Numbered from the stretch's first letter, positions 42,951 to 52,598 are shown. The stretch is DNA of 64,000 nt from Prevotella sp. (GCA_017619275.1 JAFZSR010000097.1:17319-81318), one strand, 5' to 3'. The notes: generated by a model not told the origin, from the letters alone. A program made the numbers and translations.

Positions 42951-44033
42951 TTAGAATGCCACCTGTACCTGTGCCTGCAGCCAGTTGTAGTCCTTTCCCA
43001 ACATGTCGCCGCACAGGCAGCGTGTGTACTGCAGCTGCAGACGGCACTTCTTATAGTACCAGTACTGTACGCCCAGCGTCAGGTTGGTCTGGTCCCAACC
43101 GTCCACCTTGGTGTTGCGGTCGTAGGTCTCGCCACTGGCCACCACGTCAAGGGCATCCACCACTGGGAAGCAACAAGTGACGTAACCGCCTCGCGAGCCG
43201 ACATCACCATCTTCGCCGCCCAGCCATTCAGCACGGATGCTGGCTGGGCGAGCCTCCTTGTATTTGGCTGGCGAATAAGCCTGTGTCTTATATTCAGCAC
43301 CCACGCTGTAGCGATTACGCTTGTAGTTGTCGCCCACGTTGATGGTGGGATTCCAAGCGGCCGTGCCCACAGCGCAACCAGTGCCCAGATAGCCGGAACC
43401 AACGATTCGGAATCCATCGAAGGGCTTCACCTCCAACTTGGCTATAAAGTCTTTCTGGTTGTTCAAGTCCTTGCGGTTGATGCCCTGTCCGCTCATCAGC
43501 GCCAGCTCGTAGTGCAATTTATTATTGAGGAGGTCGCCAAACATCATCAGACCCATGTCGCGTCCGTAGTTCACGCCATTCAGCGGGTCTGGTCCCTCAC
43601 CGGCAAGGTAGAGCACGACCTGTGAATAGACATCGATAAGCTCCAGCATTGTGGGCGACAGCGGGTTCTCCATGGTATAAGAGTGCTTGAACTGTCCCAA
43701 ACGGACGCTCAGCGCCTTGTTGTTTGTCACTTGATAATCGGTGTAGAACTCCTGCACAACCGAGGAGAAGTCGTGCATGAAGAGGAACGACCAGCGGTCG
43801 GTGATGCGCGCCTTTGCCCAAAGCAGCGTACGCTTCAGGTTGTAGGCGTTGCTTTTCTTGCCATAGGGGTCTTGAAAACTCCATCCGCCTTGTGCATACC
43901 CGTTGAGGGTGATGCGACTCGTAAGGTCACTCAGCCAGCTGTCAGCATTGGCTGTTCCCGATACCTGCCCCATCATAGAGGCACTGCCCATTGTTAGAAA
44001 CAACAGGACAAAAACTCGTTTTCTAAAAGTCAT
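42951..44033 (-). CDS. Outer-membrane porin, phosphate-selective (OprO/OprP) type
   Basis: A 360-residue porin starting MTFRKR. The signal peptide ends MMGQ (about 23). The mature protein is a long run of amphipathic strands ending in an aromatic residue (LQAQVQVAF), as barrel proteins do. RITLNGYAQGGWSF and LSVRLGQFKHSYTMENP match the porin O/P family. The ligand is unknown. In-frame ATGs further upstream (to 44129) overlap manC and were not used. The gap to manC holds a CCCTCTCC/GGAGGGGG dyad (44083-44100). Confidence 0.86.
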   Translation of the reverse strand: MTFRKRVFVLLFLTMGSASMMGQVSGTANADSWLSDLTSRITLNGYAQGGWSFQDPYGKKSNAYNLKRTLLWAKARITDRWSFLFMHDFSSVVQEFYTDYQVTNNKALSVRLGQFKHSYTMENPLSPTMLELIDVYSQVVLYLAGEGPDPLNGVNYGRDMGLMMFGDLLNNKLHYELALMSGQGINRKDLNNQKDFIAKLEVKPFDGFRIVGSGYLGTGCAVGTAAWNPTINVGDNYKRNRYSVGAEYKTQAYSPAKYKEARPASIRAEWLGGEDGDVGSRGGYVTCCFPVVDALDVVASGETYDRNTKVDGWDQTNLTLGVQYWYYKKCRLQLQYTRCLCGDMLGKDYNWLQAQVQVAF

Positions 44034-44109
44034 GAGTTTCTTTTTGTGTGAATAATTATTGAATGCGTTGCTCATCACCCTCTCCATTTGGAGGGGGCGG
44101 AGGGAGGCG

Positions 44110-45201
44110 CTAAATGAATTCTTCGCCATAGCGGATGCCCACCTCGTTGACGTATTTGCGAATCAATGCCGACGAGTCGCTCTTGGGACATATCAGCAGC
44201 ACGTCGCCCTGCTCGGCCACGATGTAGCCCTCCAGCCCATTGATCACGCCGACGTGGCCTTTTGGCAACTTCACGATGTTGTCGCGGCAGTTCTCCAACA
44301 CCACCTCCGAGTCAATCGTCACATTGTCGCCCTCCTGTCGCTGCATGAATTCGTAGATGCTGTGCCAAGTGCCCAAGTCGGCCCAGCCAAAGTTGCAGCG
44401 CATCACGTAGGCGTTGTCCGACATCTCCAGCGTGACCTTGTCCATCGACAGGTTGGGATAGGCAGGATAATGGGTCATCACGTAGGCCAGTTCCTCGCTG
44501 GGCGACATCTCGTCATTCAGTGGATCCAAGCGATGCGGAATATCGGTAAGCGTTTGTTTGAAGAACTGCTGCAGATAGCGGATATTGGCCAAAAACATGC
44601 CCGTGTTCCACAAGAACTCATCGCTCTCCATGAAGATGCGGGCGAAATCGCGCTCCGGCTTCTCCGTAAACGACTGTACCTTAAAAATGCCAGCAGTGGC
44701 AGTGGGTTCGCCCATCTGTATATAGCCGTAGCCCGGTTCGGGTCGTGTAGGCTTCACGCCCATCGTCAGAATCATATCATTCTGTGCCACAAAGTCGAGA
44801 CCCCTCTGCACACAGTCGCTAAAGCTATCATCGCCCACGATGAACTGGTCCGACGGAACCACGATGATACGCGCTTCGTCGCTACGGCGGTGGATGCGCA
44901 GACCCGCCCATGCCACCGAGGGAGCTGTATTGCGGTTCACGGGCTCTTCAAGGATGTTCTCCTTGGGCAAGTCGGGCAACTGCTCATGGGTAAGGGCTGT
45001 GAAGTTCTCACAAGTGCAAACGTATATGTTCTCTTTCGGGATGAAGGCCGCCATGCGGTCGTAGGTGGATTGGAGCTGAGTGCGACCCGTGCCAAAGAAA
45101 TCAACAAACTGCTTGGGCCTCTCCATGCGGCTCGACGGCCATAGCCGTTTTCCTCGCCCACCCGCCAGGATGATGCAGAAATTATTTGACTGTATTTCCA
45201 T
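44110..45201 (-). CDS. manC: Mannose-1-phosphate guanylyltransferase
   Basis: A 363-residue nucleotidyltransferase making GDP-mannose from mannose-1-phosphate and GTP. The pyrophosphorylase signature is LAGGRGKRLWPSSRMERPKQF at the N-terminus, with EPVNRNTAPSVAWAG and the conserved TFTEKP-like SFTEKPE further on. The C-terminal isomerase domain of bifunctional enzymes is absent, so it is the short form. GDP-mannose feeds surface polysaccharide, LPS and GDP-fucose synthesis. Its own promoter lies at 45231-45261. Confidence 0.93.
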   Translation of the reverse strand: MEIQSNNFCIILAGGRGKRLWPSSRMERPKQFVDFFGTGRTQLQSTYDRMAAFIPKENIYVCTCENFTALTHEQLPDLPKENILEEPVNRNTAPSVAWAGLRIHRRSDEARIIVVPSDQFIVGDDSFSDCVQRGLDFVAQNDMILTMGVKPTRPEPGYGYIQMGEPTATAGIFKVQSFTEKPERDFARIFMESDEFLWNTGMFLANIRYLQQFFKQTLTDIPHRLDPLNDEMSPSEELAYVMTHYPAYPNLSMDKVTLEMSDNAYVMRCNFGWADLGTWHSIYEFMQRQEGDNVTIDSEVVLENCRDNIVKLPKGHVGVINGLEGYIVAEQGDVLLICPKSDSSALIRKYVNEVGIRYGEEFI

Positions 45202-45230
45202 AAATATTGATTATCACAGTTTTGTGCCCG

Positions 45231-45261
45231 CTAAAGTACACTATTTTTCTCAGTTAGCCAA
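45231..45261 (-). promoter_or_regulatory. Promoter for manC
   Basis: On the minus strand TTG (45259-45261), 20 nt, TACTTTAG (45231-45238), one base from the TAnnTTTG consensus. Confidence 0.7.
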
Positions 45262-45310
45262 GAAAAACGTAAAGAATTATCAATATATTTAATTTTTTTA
45301 GGACAAATCG

Positions 45311-45341
45311 TTGGATATTTCTGAAAATAGTTGTAACTTTG
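45311..45341 (+). promoter_or_regulatory. Promoter for tRNA-Leu
   Basis: TTG (45311-45313), 20 nt, TAACTTTG (45334-45341). Transcription would start about 29 nt before the mature tRNA. Confidence 0.85.
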
Positions 45342-45375
45342 CACCCGCTTAAGAGAAAACGCGTTCAGTTTTCAA

Positions 45376-45457
45376 GCCCAGATGGCGGAATCGGTAGACG
45401 CGCTGGTCTCAAACACCAGTGGGGCAACCCGTGCCGGTTCGACCCCGGCTCTGGGTA
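45376..45457 (+). tRNA. tRNA-Leu, anticodon CAA
   Basis: Acceptor arms GCCCAGA (45376-45382) and TCTGGGT (45450-45456) with discriminator A. The anticodon arm is CTGGT-CTCAAAC-ACCAG, so the anticodon is CAA, reading UUG. There is a long variable arm GGGGCAACCC, and the T arm GCCGG-TTCGACC-CCGGC is intact. The 3' CCA is not encoded. Confidence 0.96.
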
Positions 45458-45460
45458 CTG

Positions 45461-45496
45461 AAGCGAGGAGAGAATAACAGCTCTCCCCGCTTTTTT
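45461..45496 (+). terminator. Rho-independent terminator after tRNA-Leu
   Basis: AAGCGAGGAGAG (45461-45472) pairs with CTCTCCCCGCTT (45481-45492), one mismatch, followed by a T run. Confidence 0.9.
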
Positions 45497-45548
45497 GTTT
45501 GCCCAGCATGGACAGTTTTCCATATTTTTTCAACATAAAAGAGAAACT

Positions 45549-48500
45549 TTAGTCAAAGCTATCTGCTGCCAACAGCATTCCGTCTTCCTCTTCAAATTGA
45601 GGATACATCCGGATTTCTTTTGTCTCAGCCACTACGCTATCGACCGAATCTGCTTCTACCTCATATTTCTTGAAGTTTTCTGCTTGCTCAAAGATTTCCT
45701 TAAACACCTCATCCTGTGGCACGGGAGGATAGCCATGTTCTGCAAGGATGAGAATCAAATCCATCTGGAGCTCTGCCTTAATATCCGAGCGGTTTGCCCA
45801 GTCGGTATATTTCGATTTGTCATCCACCATCTTCTTCACTGCGGCCGCCAACACGAGCAGCTTTTCTTCTGGATATTCAAAGCCGAACTTAATGGCAATC
45901 TCTTTCAGAATATCATAGAACGCCTTCTCCTCGTAGGTGATGCCCAGTTCTTTGAACGATTTCTTCTCCTTGTTCACCTCCTTGAGGAGTTCTGCCATCT
46001 GCCTAGCCACTTCATCGAGCACTTCTTGGGCAAACACGGCATTGTCGCTACGGTCGTTATATCTGTTGACCAGCTCATTCAACCGCTTGGTGAAGTCCAC
46101 GCCCTTCATCTTGTTTACCTTCTTGAACTCGGTAATGACGGTGCGCAACAACTTCTCCATCAATTTTACTTTCGTGTTGGGCAACTGAAGCCTTTCAAGC
46201 CTTGCCATGTAATCTTCGCTCAGGAGGTCGAGGTCTTTGTCATCAGCATTCACCTGTGCCACCTCTTCCACTCCTTCCGACTGCAAAGCCTCTTGAAGCA
46301 TCTGACTAACCCTTTGGTTCATCTGCGTGACATCGGGTGCGTTGCCTTTCGTCAGCTTATATACGATGGAGCGGACACCAGTGAAGAAATGAATGTCTTC
46401 ACGCTCTTCATCGCTGATGTCGTCATGATTCGAACAGAGATTAAATGCCGACTTCAGCTTCCTCACATGTCCCATAAAGAGGTTCTGCATCTTTTCTGTT
46501 GACTGCACGAACTCGGCAGCGCCCTTCAGACAATCAAGTTGCTCCAAAGGAGTTCCTGTGGTGAACTTCGAGTAGTCGAATGGTGCAAACATCCTGCGCA
46601 GGATGTCCAGCTCGTCTTTCACCATCGTCAGAGACTTCTCAATGGTTTCCACGTTGTCGTCTATGTTGCCACCACCGGCATATTGTTTCAGGGCATTGTT
46701 CAAGTTGCTCTTGATGCCGATGTAGTCCACCACCAACCCCTTGTCCTTACCCTCATATACGCGGTTTACGCGGGAGATGGTCTGTATGAGCGTATGTCTC
46801 TGCAATGGCTTGTCGATATACATGGTGTCGAGGCATGGCACGTCGAAGCCCGTAATCCACATATCCACCACGATGGCAATCTTGAACTCCGACTCAGGAT
46901 CTTTGAAAGCCAAGTCCAGTTTCTTCCTGTCCTCATCATTGCCCAGCAGGTTATACAGCGTCTCGCCATCATCCTTCGAGCGCGTCATCACCATCTTCAT
47001 TTTCTCTGTTTGCCAATCAGGACGCAGGGCAATAATCTGCTTGTAGAGGTCGTAGGCTATCTGCCGGTTGGAGCAAACAAACATGGCCTTGCCGCAAACA
47101 GTACTGCCCTCTTCGATACGTTTTTCATAGTGCTCCACGAAATCCTTTGCCACAGCAGCCAGCCGTTTCGGGTCGCCGATGATTTTGTCCATCTGCGTCA
47201 CCGCCTTCTTGCTCTCTTCTATCTGGTATTCATTAGCACCTTCCTCTGCACACTGCTTGTAGTAGTTTTCAATCTCTTGCAACTGTCGATGGTCGGCAAA
47301 CACCTTGGCTGCACGCCCTTCATAGACGATGCGCCGCGTGATACCATCGGCCACCGATTCTGTCATGGTGTAGCTGTCCACCACATCGCCAAAAACGTCA
47401 ATGGTTGAGTCGATAGGCGTTCCCGTGAATCCCACGTAGGTGGCATTGGGCAGAGAGTCGTGCAGATACTTGGCAAAACCATAACTGCGCTTCACGCCCT
47501 TATCGGTAATCGTGATGTTCTGCGAGATATTCGTCTGCGAGCGATGAGCCTCGTCAGAGATACAGATGATGTTGGCGCGGTCAGATAGCAGGTTGATGTC
47601 CTCCGAGAACTTATGAATAGTAGTCAGGAACACGCCACCGCTCTTTCTTCCTCTCAGCAGTTCGCCCAGTTCTTTGCGCGTCTCCACATTGACAACCGTC
47701 TCATCACCAATGAACTGCTTGGCATTCACGAATTGCGCCGACAGTTGGTCGTCCAAGTCCGTTCGGTCGGTAATCAGCACGATTGTTGGGGAGGCCAAAT
47801 AACGGCTTCGCATCAACATTCGCGTCAGGAACAGCATCGTCAGACTCTTGCCACAGCCCGTCGCTCCAAAGTAGGTGCCACCTTTTCCGTCGCCCTTGAT
47901 ATTGATATGCGAGTGTTCCAGGATATTTTCATACAGCAGATGCGTCGCAAAGAACTGCGGATAGCGACATACTATTTTCCGTTCACTCTTCGAATTGTCG
48001 GGGAAGAACACAAAATCCTTCATCACGCTCAGCAGCCGCTCCTTTCTGAAGAGTCCTTGCATCATCGTATGCAGCGAGTCGATGCCGTCATTGGCCTTGT
48101 CCGTCCGCTCCACTTTTCGCCAGGCATAGAAGAACTCGTATGGCGTGAACAGCGTACCATACTTGTTATTCACCCCGTCGCTGATCACCACGAACGCATG
48201 ATAGCGGAACAGGTCGGGGATGTCCCTGCGATAGCGCACCGTCAGTTGCGTGTAAGCGTTCATGATGGTGGTATTCTCTTTCACGGCACTCTTGAACTCC
48301 AACACCACCACAGGTAGACCGTTCACATAGACAATGCCATCAGGAATCCGCTTTTCCGCCCCTTTTATCTCCAGTTGGTTAACAATCTTGAAGATGTTCT
48401 TGTCAGTATCCTCAAAGTCTATCACCTCAACGAACAGGTCTGGCTGCGACGCGTCTTCACGTTTAATCGTAAAGCCCTCCGTCATCAGCCTATAAGTCTG

Positions 48501-48743
48501 GGCATTCTGCTGAAACAGCGGTGCACCATTGTCTGCCGTCAACTTCGCCATCACGCGTTCCACCTCCAACGCCGTGATACCCTCGTCGGCATATCTGTCC
48601 ATCAGATACATCCGCAAGTCATCACGAAGCAACACATCCGACAACTCCTTATGAATCGTCTTGCCGCTCTGCCAGCTATATCCCTGCTGCTCGAACAGTT
48701 CCATGATGCCCATTTCCAAGGCGTGTTCATTGAATGGTGACAT
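45549..48743 (-). CDS. hsdR: Type I restriction enzyme, R (motor/nuclease) subunit
   Basis: A 1,064-residue HsdR. The N-terminal PD-(D/E)xK nuclease has IPDGIVYVNGLPVVVLEFKSA. The superfamily 2 translocase has Walker A GATGCGKS (Lys299) and DEAH at Asp397, plus the motif TGTPID and the motif VI region QTISRVNRVYEGKDKG. The C-terminal helical part would contact HsdM/HsdS. It cleaves unmethylated DNA after ATP-driven translocation. It is the last gene of the operon and lies 108 nt after the four-helix-bundle gene. It appears intact. Confidence 0.95.
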   Translation of the reverse strand: MSPFNEHALEMGIMELFEQQGYSWQSGKTIHKELSDVLLRDDLRMYLMDRYADEGITALEVERVMAKLTADNGAPLFQQNAQTYRLMTEGFTIKREDASQPDLFVEVIDFEDTDKNIFKIVNQLEIKGAEKRIPDGIVYVNGLPVVVLEFKSAVKENTTIMNAYTQLTVRYRRDIPDLFRYHAFVVISDGVNNKYGTLFTPYEFFYAWRKVERTDKANDGIDSLHTMMQGLFRKERLLSVMKDFVFFPDNSKSERKIVCRYPQFFATHLLYENILEHSHINIKGDGKGGTYFGATGCGKSLTMLFLTRMLMRSRYLASPTIVLITDRTDLDDQLSAQFVNAKQFIGDETVVNVETRKELGELLRGRKSGGVFLTTIHKFSEDINLLSDRANIICISDEAHRSQTNISQNITITDKGVKRSYGFAKYLHDSLPNATYVGFTGTPIDSTIDVFGDVVDSYTMTESVADGITRRIVYEGRAAKVFADHRQLQEIENYYKQCAEEGANEYQIEESKKAVTQMDKIIGDPKRLAAVAKDFVEHYEKRIEEGSTVCGKAMFVCSNRQIAYDLYKQIIALRPDWQTEKMKMVMTRSKDDGETLYNLLGNDEDRKKLDLAFKDPESEFKIAIVVDMWITGFDVPCLDTMYIDKPLQRHTLIQTISRVNRVYEGKDKGLVVDYIGIKSNLNNALKQYAGGGNIDDNVETIEKSLTMVKDELDILRRMFAPFDYSKFTTGTPLEQLDCLKGAAEFVQSTEKMQNLFMGHVRKLKSAFNLCSNHDDISDEEREDIHFFTGVRSIVYKLTKGNAPDVTQMNQRVSQMLQEALQSEGVEEVAQVNADDKDLDLLSEDYMARLERLQLPNTKVKLMEKLLRTVITEFKKVNKMKGVDFTKRLNELVNRYNDRSDNAVFAQEVLDEVARQMAELLKEVNKEKKSFKELGITYEEKAFYDILKEIAIKFGFEYPEEKLLVLAAAVKKMVDDKSKYTDWANRSDIKAELQMDLILILAEHGYPPVPQDEVFKEIFEQAENFKKYEVEADSVDSVVAETKEIRMYPQFEEEDGMLLAADSFD

Positions 48744-48780
48744 AGTCGTTGTTTTTTATTTCTAGTTTTACTTAGAAAAT

Positions 48781-48868
48781 CCTAGGCTGGCCTAGGTTTT
48801 CCTATAATTTCTTAGGTTTTCCTATAATTTCCCAGGCTTTCCTAAATTCTCTTAGTCTTTCCTAAGTT
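48781..48868. repeat. 20-nt-period tandem repeat between hsdR and the four-helix-bundle gene
   Basis: Units begin with CCTA at 48781, 48801, 48821, 48841 and 48861. The best-conserved pair is CCTATAATTTCTTAGGTTTT and CCTATAATTTCCCAGGCTTT. The last units run into the 3' end of the neighbouring gene. Confidence 0.8.
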
Positions 48869-49511
48869 TCTTTACCTCTTCTTCCAACTCCTTTATTCTT
48901 TTCTTTAGCGCTGCATTCTCTGCCTCTAACTTTTTCATGTATGCGTCTTGTTCCTGACGATAGCCAGTTCTTGCAGCATACATTCGCTCTTTGATGCCGC
49001 CCTCTGTCACAAATTGCTTTTCAAGCTTCTCGATATAAGCGCACATCATCTTGTCCGTCTGATGGCAGAGCGTAAGCGCCAAGTTGGCCATCACCTCGTC
49101 ATTTATCTTAGACAGCAAAGGCTCATAATCACGAAAGTCGTTATGGGAGTGACAAAACTCACGGAGTTTACGTTGACGTTCATAGCTTGCATCCCACGTA
49201 GATAGGTGGTGGGTGTTCAGATAGTCTTGGTAGTCGGCACGGAGTTCTTGCAGACTACTACGCGCCACATTCATCAACTTAATCTCCATCTCAGAGCTTG
49301 TCTGTCCATCCTCGCTGCCTTCCACTATATTTTGTTTTCCAGAGCGGGCTGCCTGCACCATCTGGTCAACCGTTCTGTCACCATGAGCCGGTAAGAAGCG
49401 CTTGCAGAACTCCACTGTTATTTGGTAGAGTGCATCGCTTTTGCGATAGAAGTATAGTTCTTTCCAAACCACAGCCTTCTTCAGTACCTTGCCTTTGGTA
49501 TCATATTCCAT
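48852..49511 (-). CDS. Four-helix-bundle protein with coiled-coil tail, inside the type I R-M operon
   Basis: A 219-residue protein. The central part (about 20-130), with VDQMVQAARSGKQNIVEGS and SSLQELRADYQDYL, matches the four-helix-bundle family related to 23S rRNA intervening-sequence proteins. The version with a suffix domain extends to about 170. The C-terminal 40 residues are a heptad-rich coiled coil (MKKLEAENAALKKRIKELEEE). It is not a standard subunit of type I R-M enzymes, but its position between hsdS (42 nt) and hsdR suggests cotranscription. Its function is unknown. Confidence 0.8.
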   Translation of the reverse strand: MEYDTKGKVLKKAVVWKELYFYRKSDALYQITVEFCKRFLPAHGDRTVDQMVQAARSGKQNIVEGSEDGQTSSEMEIKLMNVARSSLQELRADYQDYLNTHHLSTWDASYERQRKLREFCHSHNDFRDYEPLLSKINDEVMANLALTLCHQTDKMMCAYIEKLEKQFVTEGGIKERMYAARTGYRQEQDAYMKKLEAENAALKKRIKELEEEVKKLRKD

Positions 49512-49553
49512 ATTGTCTTTTGTTCTTTATCTTTTTATGGTCTATTTTAGAGA

Positions 49554-50738
49554 TTAGGAAATCGTGATTTCCATATTTTGCCCCATCTTCGCCAAAAGCA
49601 AAGACTGTAATTCTGTTAATTTTGATTTCTCTTGTTTGTACAACATTATATTATCGTATAACGTTTCCATTTTAACCGTAAAGTCCATCAACAATTCTGA
49701 TGATGGGACAACAATACGGAAAGTCTCTATTTCAGTTTTCGTAATGGCCTCTCTTGTTGAACCAGATTGACTCATGCCTAATAACGATTGCTTTGCTTCA
49801 TCTGAGCATAAAGAACAAAGAAGATAATATGACATATAATACTCTTTGGGACGAATTATCATCACATGCTGATTGACCCTTGCAGGTAGTATGTCATCTG
49901 GAACCATACAGCATCTTGCGACTGAAGCACCTGTAATGTTGAATAATATGTCTTTTTTCTTCACAGTAACTCCATCCAATTGCTTCGCTTGTCTGTCAGA
50001 GATGTGCGCCAATTCATCATAACTGAAATTGAAGTCAAAGACATTCATACTTCGGATAAGTGATACTCCAGAATCCGTATAACAATCTTTTCCGCCTTTA
50101 GGAGTTGAACCACTTCCAATCTTAGTACAGATATCTCCTAAAGTTCCTATTCGCCAGCCATCGGGAAGTTTTTCTTTATCGATGTTATCGACGAACATTT
50201 TGCGGTAGAGGGCTTGGGCGGTGGTTTCGAGGTGCTGAATCATTTGCTCGTTGAGGTGGATGCGTTTGGTTAGCGTTTCGTATTCCTCTACGATTTCACG
50301 TTGGAGAGTAATGGAGGGAATCGGGAGTATCACGTCACAGAGTTCTTCCCATTCGAACACTTCACGGGCACTGCCATGAGAATGGAAACGAGCATAACGG
50401 TCAAACTCAGGACGACGGAACCACATCATCAGATATTCAGGCAAAAGCTCATCGTGGTCGACGACCTCAAAAACGGTATAGGCTTGGGAAATGATGGCAT
50501 TCTCCATACCCTTATATAAGGCGATTGTTATTTTGTCGCCATTTCGTGAGGTGACAGGAACGTAGGCAAACTGCGTCGGACTAACAATCTTGTATGACGA
50601 CATATCCGTCCCAATGGTATTAGCGATGGAAGGAATAAACCTCTTCTCAATGCTTAATCCCAGCAAGTTCGTAACCTTCAACTCCCGATTACGAACATTC
50701 ACCTCTCTGATATAGTCGCCTAATCGTTTATAATCCAT
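49554..50738 (-). CDS. hsdS: Type I restriction enzyme, S (specificity) subunit
   Basis: A 394-residue HsdS with two target-recognition domains (about 10-150 and 190-340), each followed by a conserved helix. The first is PSITLQREIVEEYETLTKRIHLNEQMIQHLE and the second PSSELLMDFTVKMETLYDN. The two recognise the two halves of a split DNA target. The target cannot be read from sequence. The start overlaps the hsdM stop by 11 nt. No second or truncated hsdS and no recombinase lies nearby, so there is no sign of shuffling here. Confidence 0.93.
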   Translation of the reverse strand: MDYKRLGDYIREVNVRNRELKVTNLLGLSIEKRFIPSIANTIGTDMSSYKIVSPTQFAYVPVTSRNGDKITIALYKGMENAIISQAYTVFEVVDHDELLPEYLMMWFRRPEFDRYARFHSHGSAREVFEWEELCDVILPIPSITLQREIVEEYETLTKRIHLNEQMIQHLETTAQALYRKMFVDNIDKEKLPDGWRIGTLGDICTKIGSGSTPKGGKDCYTDSGVSLIRSMNVFDFNFSYDELAHISDRQAKQLDGVTVKKKDILFNITGASVARCCMVPDDILPARVNQHVMIIRPKEYYMSYYLLCSLCSDEAKQSLLGMSQSGSTREAITKTEIETFRIVVPSSELLMDFTVKMETLYDNIMLYKQEKSKLTELQSLLLAKMGQNMEITIS

Positions 50739-52290
50739 AGCCTAATTTCTCAAAGAGGGCTTTTAGTTCCAGTTTGCTTGCTTCTTCCTGCTGCAACAGG
50801 TCGCGCATTTCGGCTTGCAGCTGGCGCATCTTGGTGTCGAAGTCTATCTGCTCATCGCGATTGCGGAACTCGATGTATTTGCTGGGCACGAGGCTCCAGC
50901 CTTTCTGCTCAATCTCGTCGAGGGTGGCAGAGTAGCAGTATTCGGGTTCGTTGTGATAGGTCTCTTCATAGCCGACGTGTTGCCAGTTGTGGAAGTTCTC
51001 GGCTATCTGCTGAATCTGCTCCTGCGAGAACTGGATGTATTTCTTCTCAAAAGGCTCGCCCCACTGGCGCAGGTCGATAAAGAGCACTTCGTTTTCGCGG
51101 TTGCGGTATCTGACCAGTTTGCCGTTCTGCTCTACACTGCGGGCACGCTTGTTATTGTTCAGAATCCAAAGCGTCACACTGATGTCTGTGGAGTAGAACA
51201 TATTGCGAGGCAGAATGACAATCGCCTCCACCACCTTATTTAATAATAGTTGCTTGCGGATGGCCAACTCCGTGCCGTCGCCACTCAAAGCGCCATTCGC
51301 CAGGAGGAAGCCAGCCGTGCCGTTGGCAGAGAGTTTAGAGACAATGTTGAGAATCCAACCATAATTGGCATTGTTGGTAGGCGGCACATCATAACCCACC
51401 CATCGAGGATCGTCCTTCAGCTCGTTTTCGGCTCGCCATGCCTTTTGGTTGAAGGGTGGATTAGCCATAATGAAGTCGGCCTTGAGGTCCTTATGCTGGT
51501 CGTTATGGAATGTATCGGCAGCCATCTCGCCCAAATTACAAGCGATGCCACGAATGGCCAAGTTCATCTTTGCCAGCTTATAGGTGGTGTTGGTGTATTC
51601 CTGTCCATAGACGGAGATGTCGCGCTTGTTGCCATGATGGGCTTCGATAAACTTCATGCTCTGCACAAACATACCACCAGAGCCACAGCAGGGGTCGTAG
51701 ATTTTGCCACGATAAGGCTCAATCATCTCGGCTATGAGATTGACAATGGTCTTCGGCGTGTAGTATTCTCCTTTACCCTTGCCCTCGGCAATGGCAAACT
51801 TACCCAAGAAATACTCATAGACTCGACCAATGAGGTCGTTCTCTGGGTCTTTCAACGTATCAATCTTATTGATTTCGTCGAGCAAGGCAGCAAGTTTGGT
51901 ACGGTCAAGCGAAAGCCCTGCGTAATAATTGCTGGGCAGGGCACCCTTCAAAGTAGGGTTGTTATGCTCCACTTTCGCCAATGCCTTATCTATCTTGATG
52001 GCAATATCGTTCTGCTTGGAATTCTCTATCAGATAATCCCAACGACTTTCAGGCTCCAGATAAAAGACATTCTTGGCATTATAGAACACAGGATTATCGG
52101 CAAACGCCTCTTTCCCATCGGCCACCAGCTCATTGCGTCGCTCTGTAAAACGGTCGTTTGCATATTTCAGGAAGATGAGACTCAGCACCACATGCTTGTA
52201 TTCCGATGGTTCCACAGAGCCGCGCAGTTTATTCGCCGACTCCCACAGCGCCTCTTCAATCGCTTTTTCCTTTATCTGTTTCTTTGCCAT
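50728..52290 (-). CDS. hsdM: Type I restriction-modification DNA methyltransferase, M subunit
   Basis: A 520-residue adenine-N6 DNA methyltransferase. The N-terminal HsdM helical domain (LWESANKLRGSVEPSEYKHVVL) is followed by SAM-binding IYDPCCGSGGMFVQS and catalytic NPPF at about 277-280 (IMANPPFNQKAW). It methylates the target chosen by HsdS and protects the host. I chose the ATG at 52290 (MAKKQ); an ATG two codons upstream at 52296 is equally possible. Confidence 0.94.
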   Translation of the reverse strand: MAKKQIKEKAIEEALWESANKLRGSVEPSEYKHVVLSLIFLKYANDRFTERRNELVADGKEAFADNPVFYNAKNVFYLEPESRWDYLIENSKQNDIAIKIDKALAKVEHNNPTLKGALPSNYYAGLSLDRTKLAALLDEINKIDTLKDPENDLIGRVYEYFLGKFAIAEGKGKGEYYTPKTIVNLIAEMIEPYRGKIYDPCCGSGGMFVQSMKFIEAHHGNKRDISVYGQEYTNTTYKLAKMNLAIRGIACNLGEMAADTFHNDQHKDLKADFIMANPPFNQKAWRAENELKDDPRWVGYDVPPTNNANYGWILNIVSKLSANGTAGFLLANGALSGDGTELAIRKQLLLNKVVEAIVILPRNMFYSTDISVTLWILNNNKRARSVEQNGKLVRYRNRENEVLFIDLRQWGEPFEKKYIQFSQEQIQQIAENFHNWQHVGYEETYHNEPEYCYSATLDEIEQKGWSLVPSKYIEFRNRDEQIDFDTKMRQLQAEMRDLLQQEEASKLELKALFEKLGYGL

Positions 52291-52363
52291 GATCAATCAT
52301 TGTTAGACGTGACAGTCACTACCATTTATTTTGGGTTAACCAACGATTAGTGATTTGCCTTTG

Positions 52364-52371
52364 CAAAGATA
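52364..52371 (-). promoter_or_regulatory. Probable -7 box (TATCTTTG) of the hsd operon
   Basis: It fits TAnnTTTG on the minus strand; no TTG at the usual distance was found. It gives a leader of about 70 nt. Confidence 0.5.
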
Positions 52372-52509
52372 AACATTATTTATTAAACTACCGAACTATG
52401 TGTTGATAAATATCTCTATCGTAGCACTTTTTGTGGTCTTTCTGCTTGATTTGCATCCTTTGAAGCCACTGCTTTCAAAAAAACATCAGTCTGCCTTTCA
52501 TTTGTTTAA

Positions 52510-52598
52510 ACTGCGACGTGGTCTATATAAACCGTGACGCGGTTTTTATAGACTACGACGTAGTTTATAAAAACTACGACGTGATCTGAAGAATGGCT
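52510..52598. repeat. 21-nt-period hairpin array, copy B
   Basis: Units begin with GACG at 52515, 52536, 52557 and 52578, as in copy A at 21531. The core GTCTATATAAACCGTGACGC is identical, and ACTAC-GAC-GTAGT is preserved. Outside this array, the hsd -7 box and the terminator at 52653, the gap 52297-52763 shows no gene. Confidence 0.88.

Noticed and set aside
44059-45144. A 361-codon plus-strand frame opposite manC
   Set aside because: Antisense to a gene with the full pyrophosphorylase signature.
48852-49511. A diversity-generating retroelement, suggested by the four-helix-bundle protein
   Set aside because: No reverse transcriptase and no template or variable repeat pair were seen nearby.
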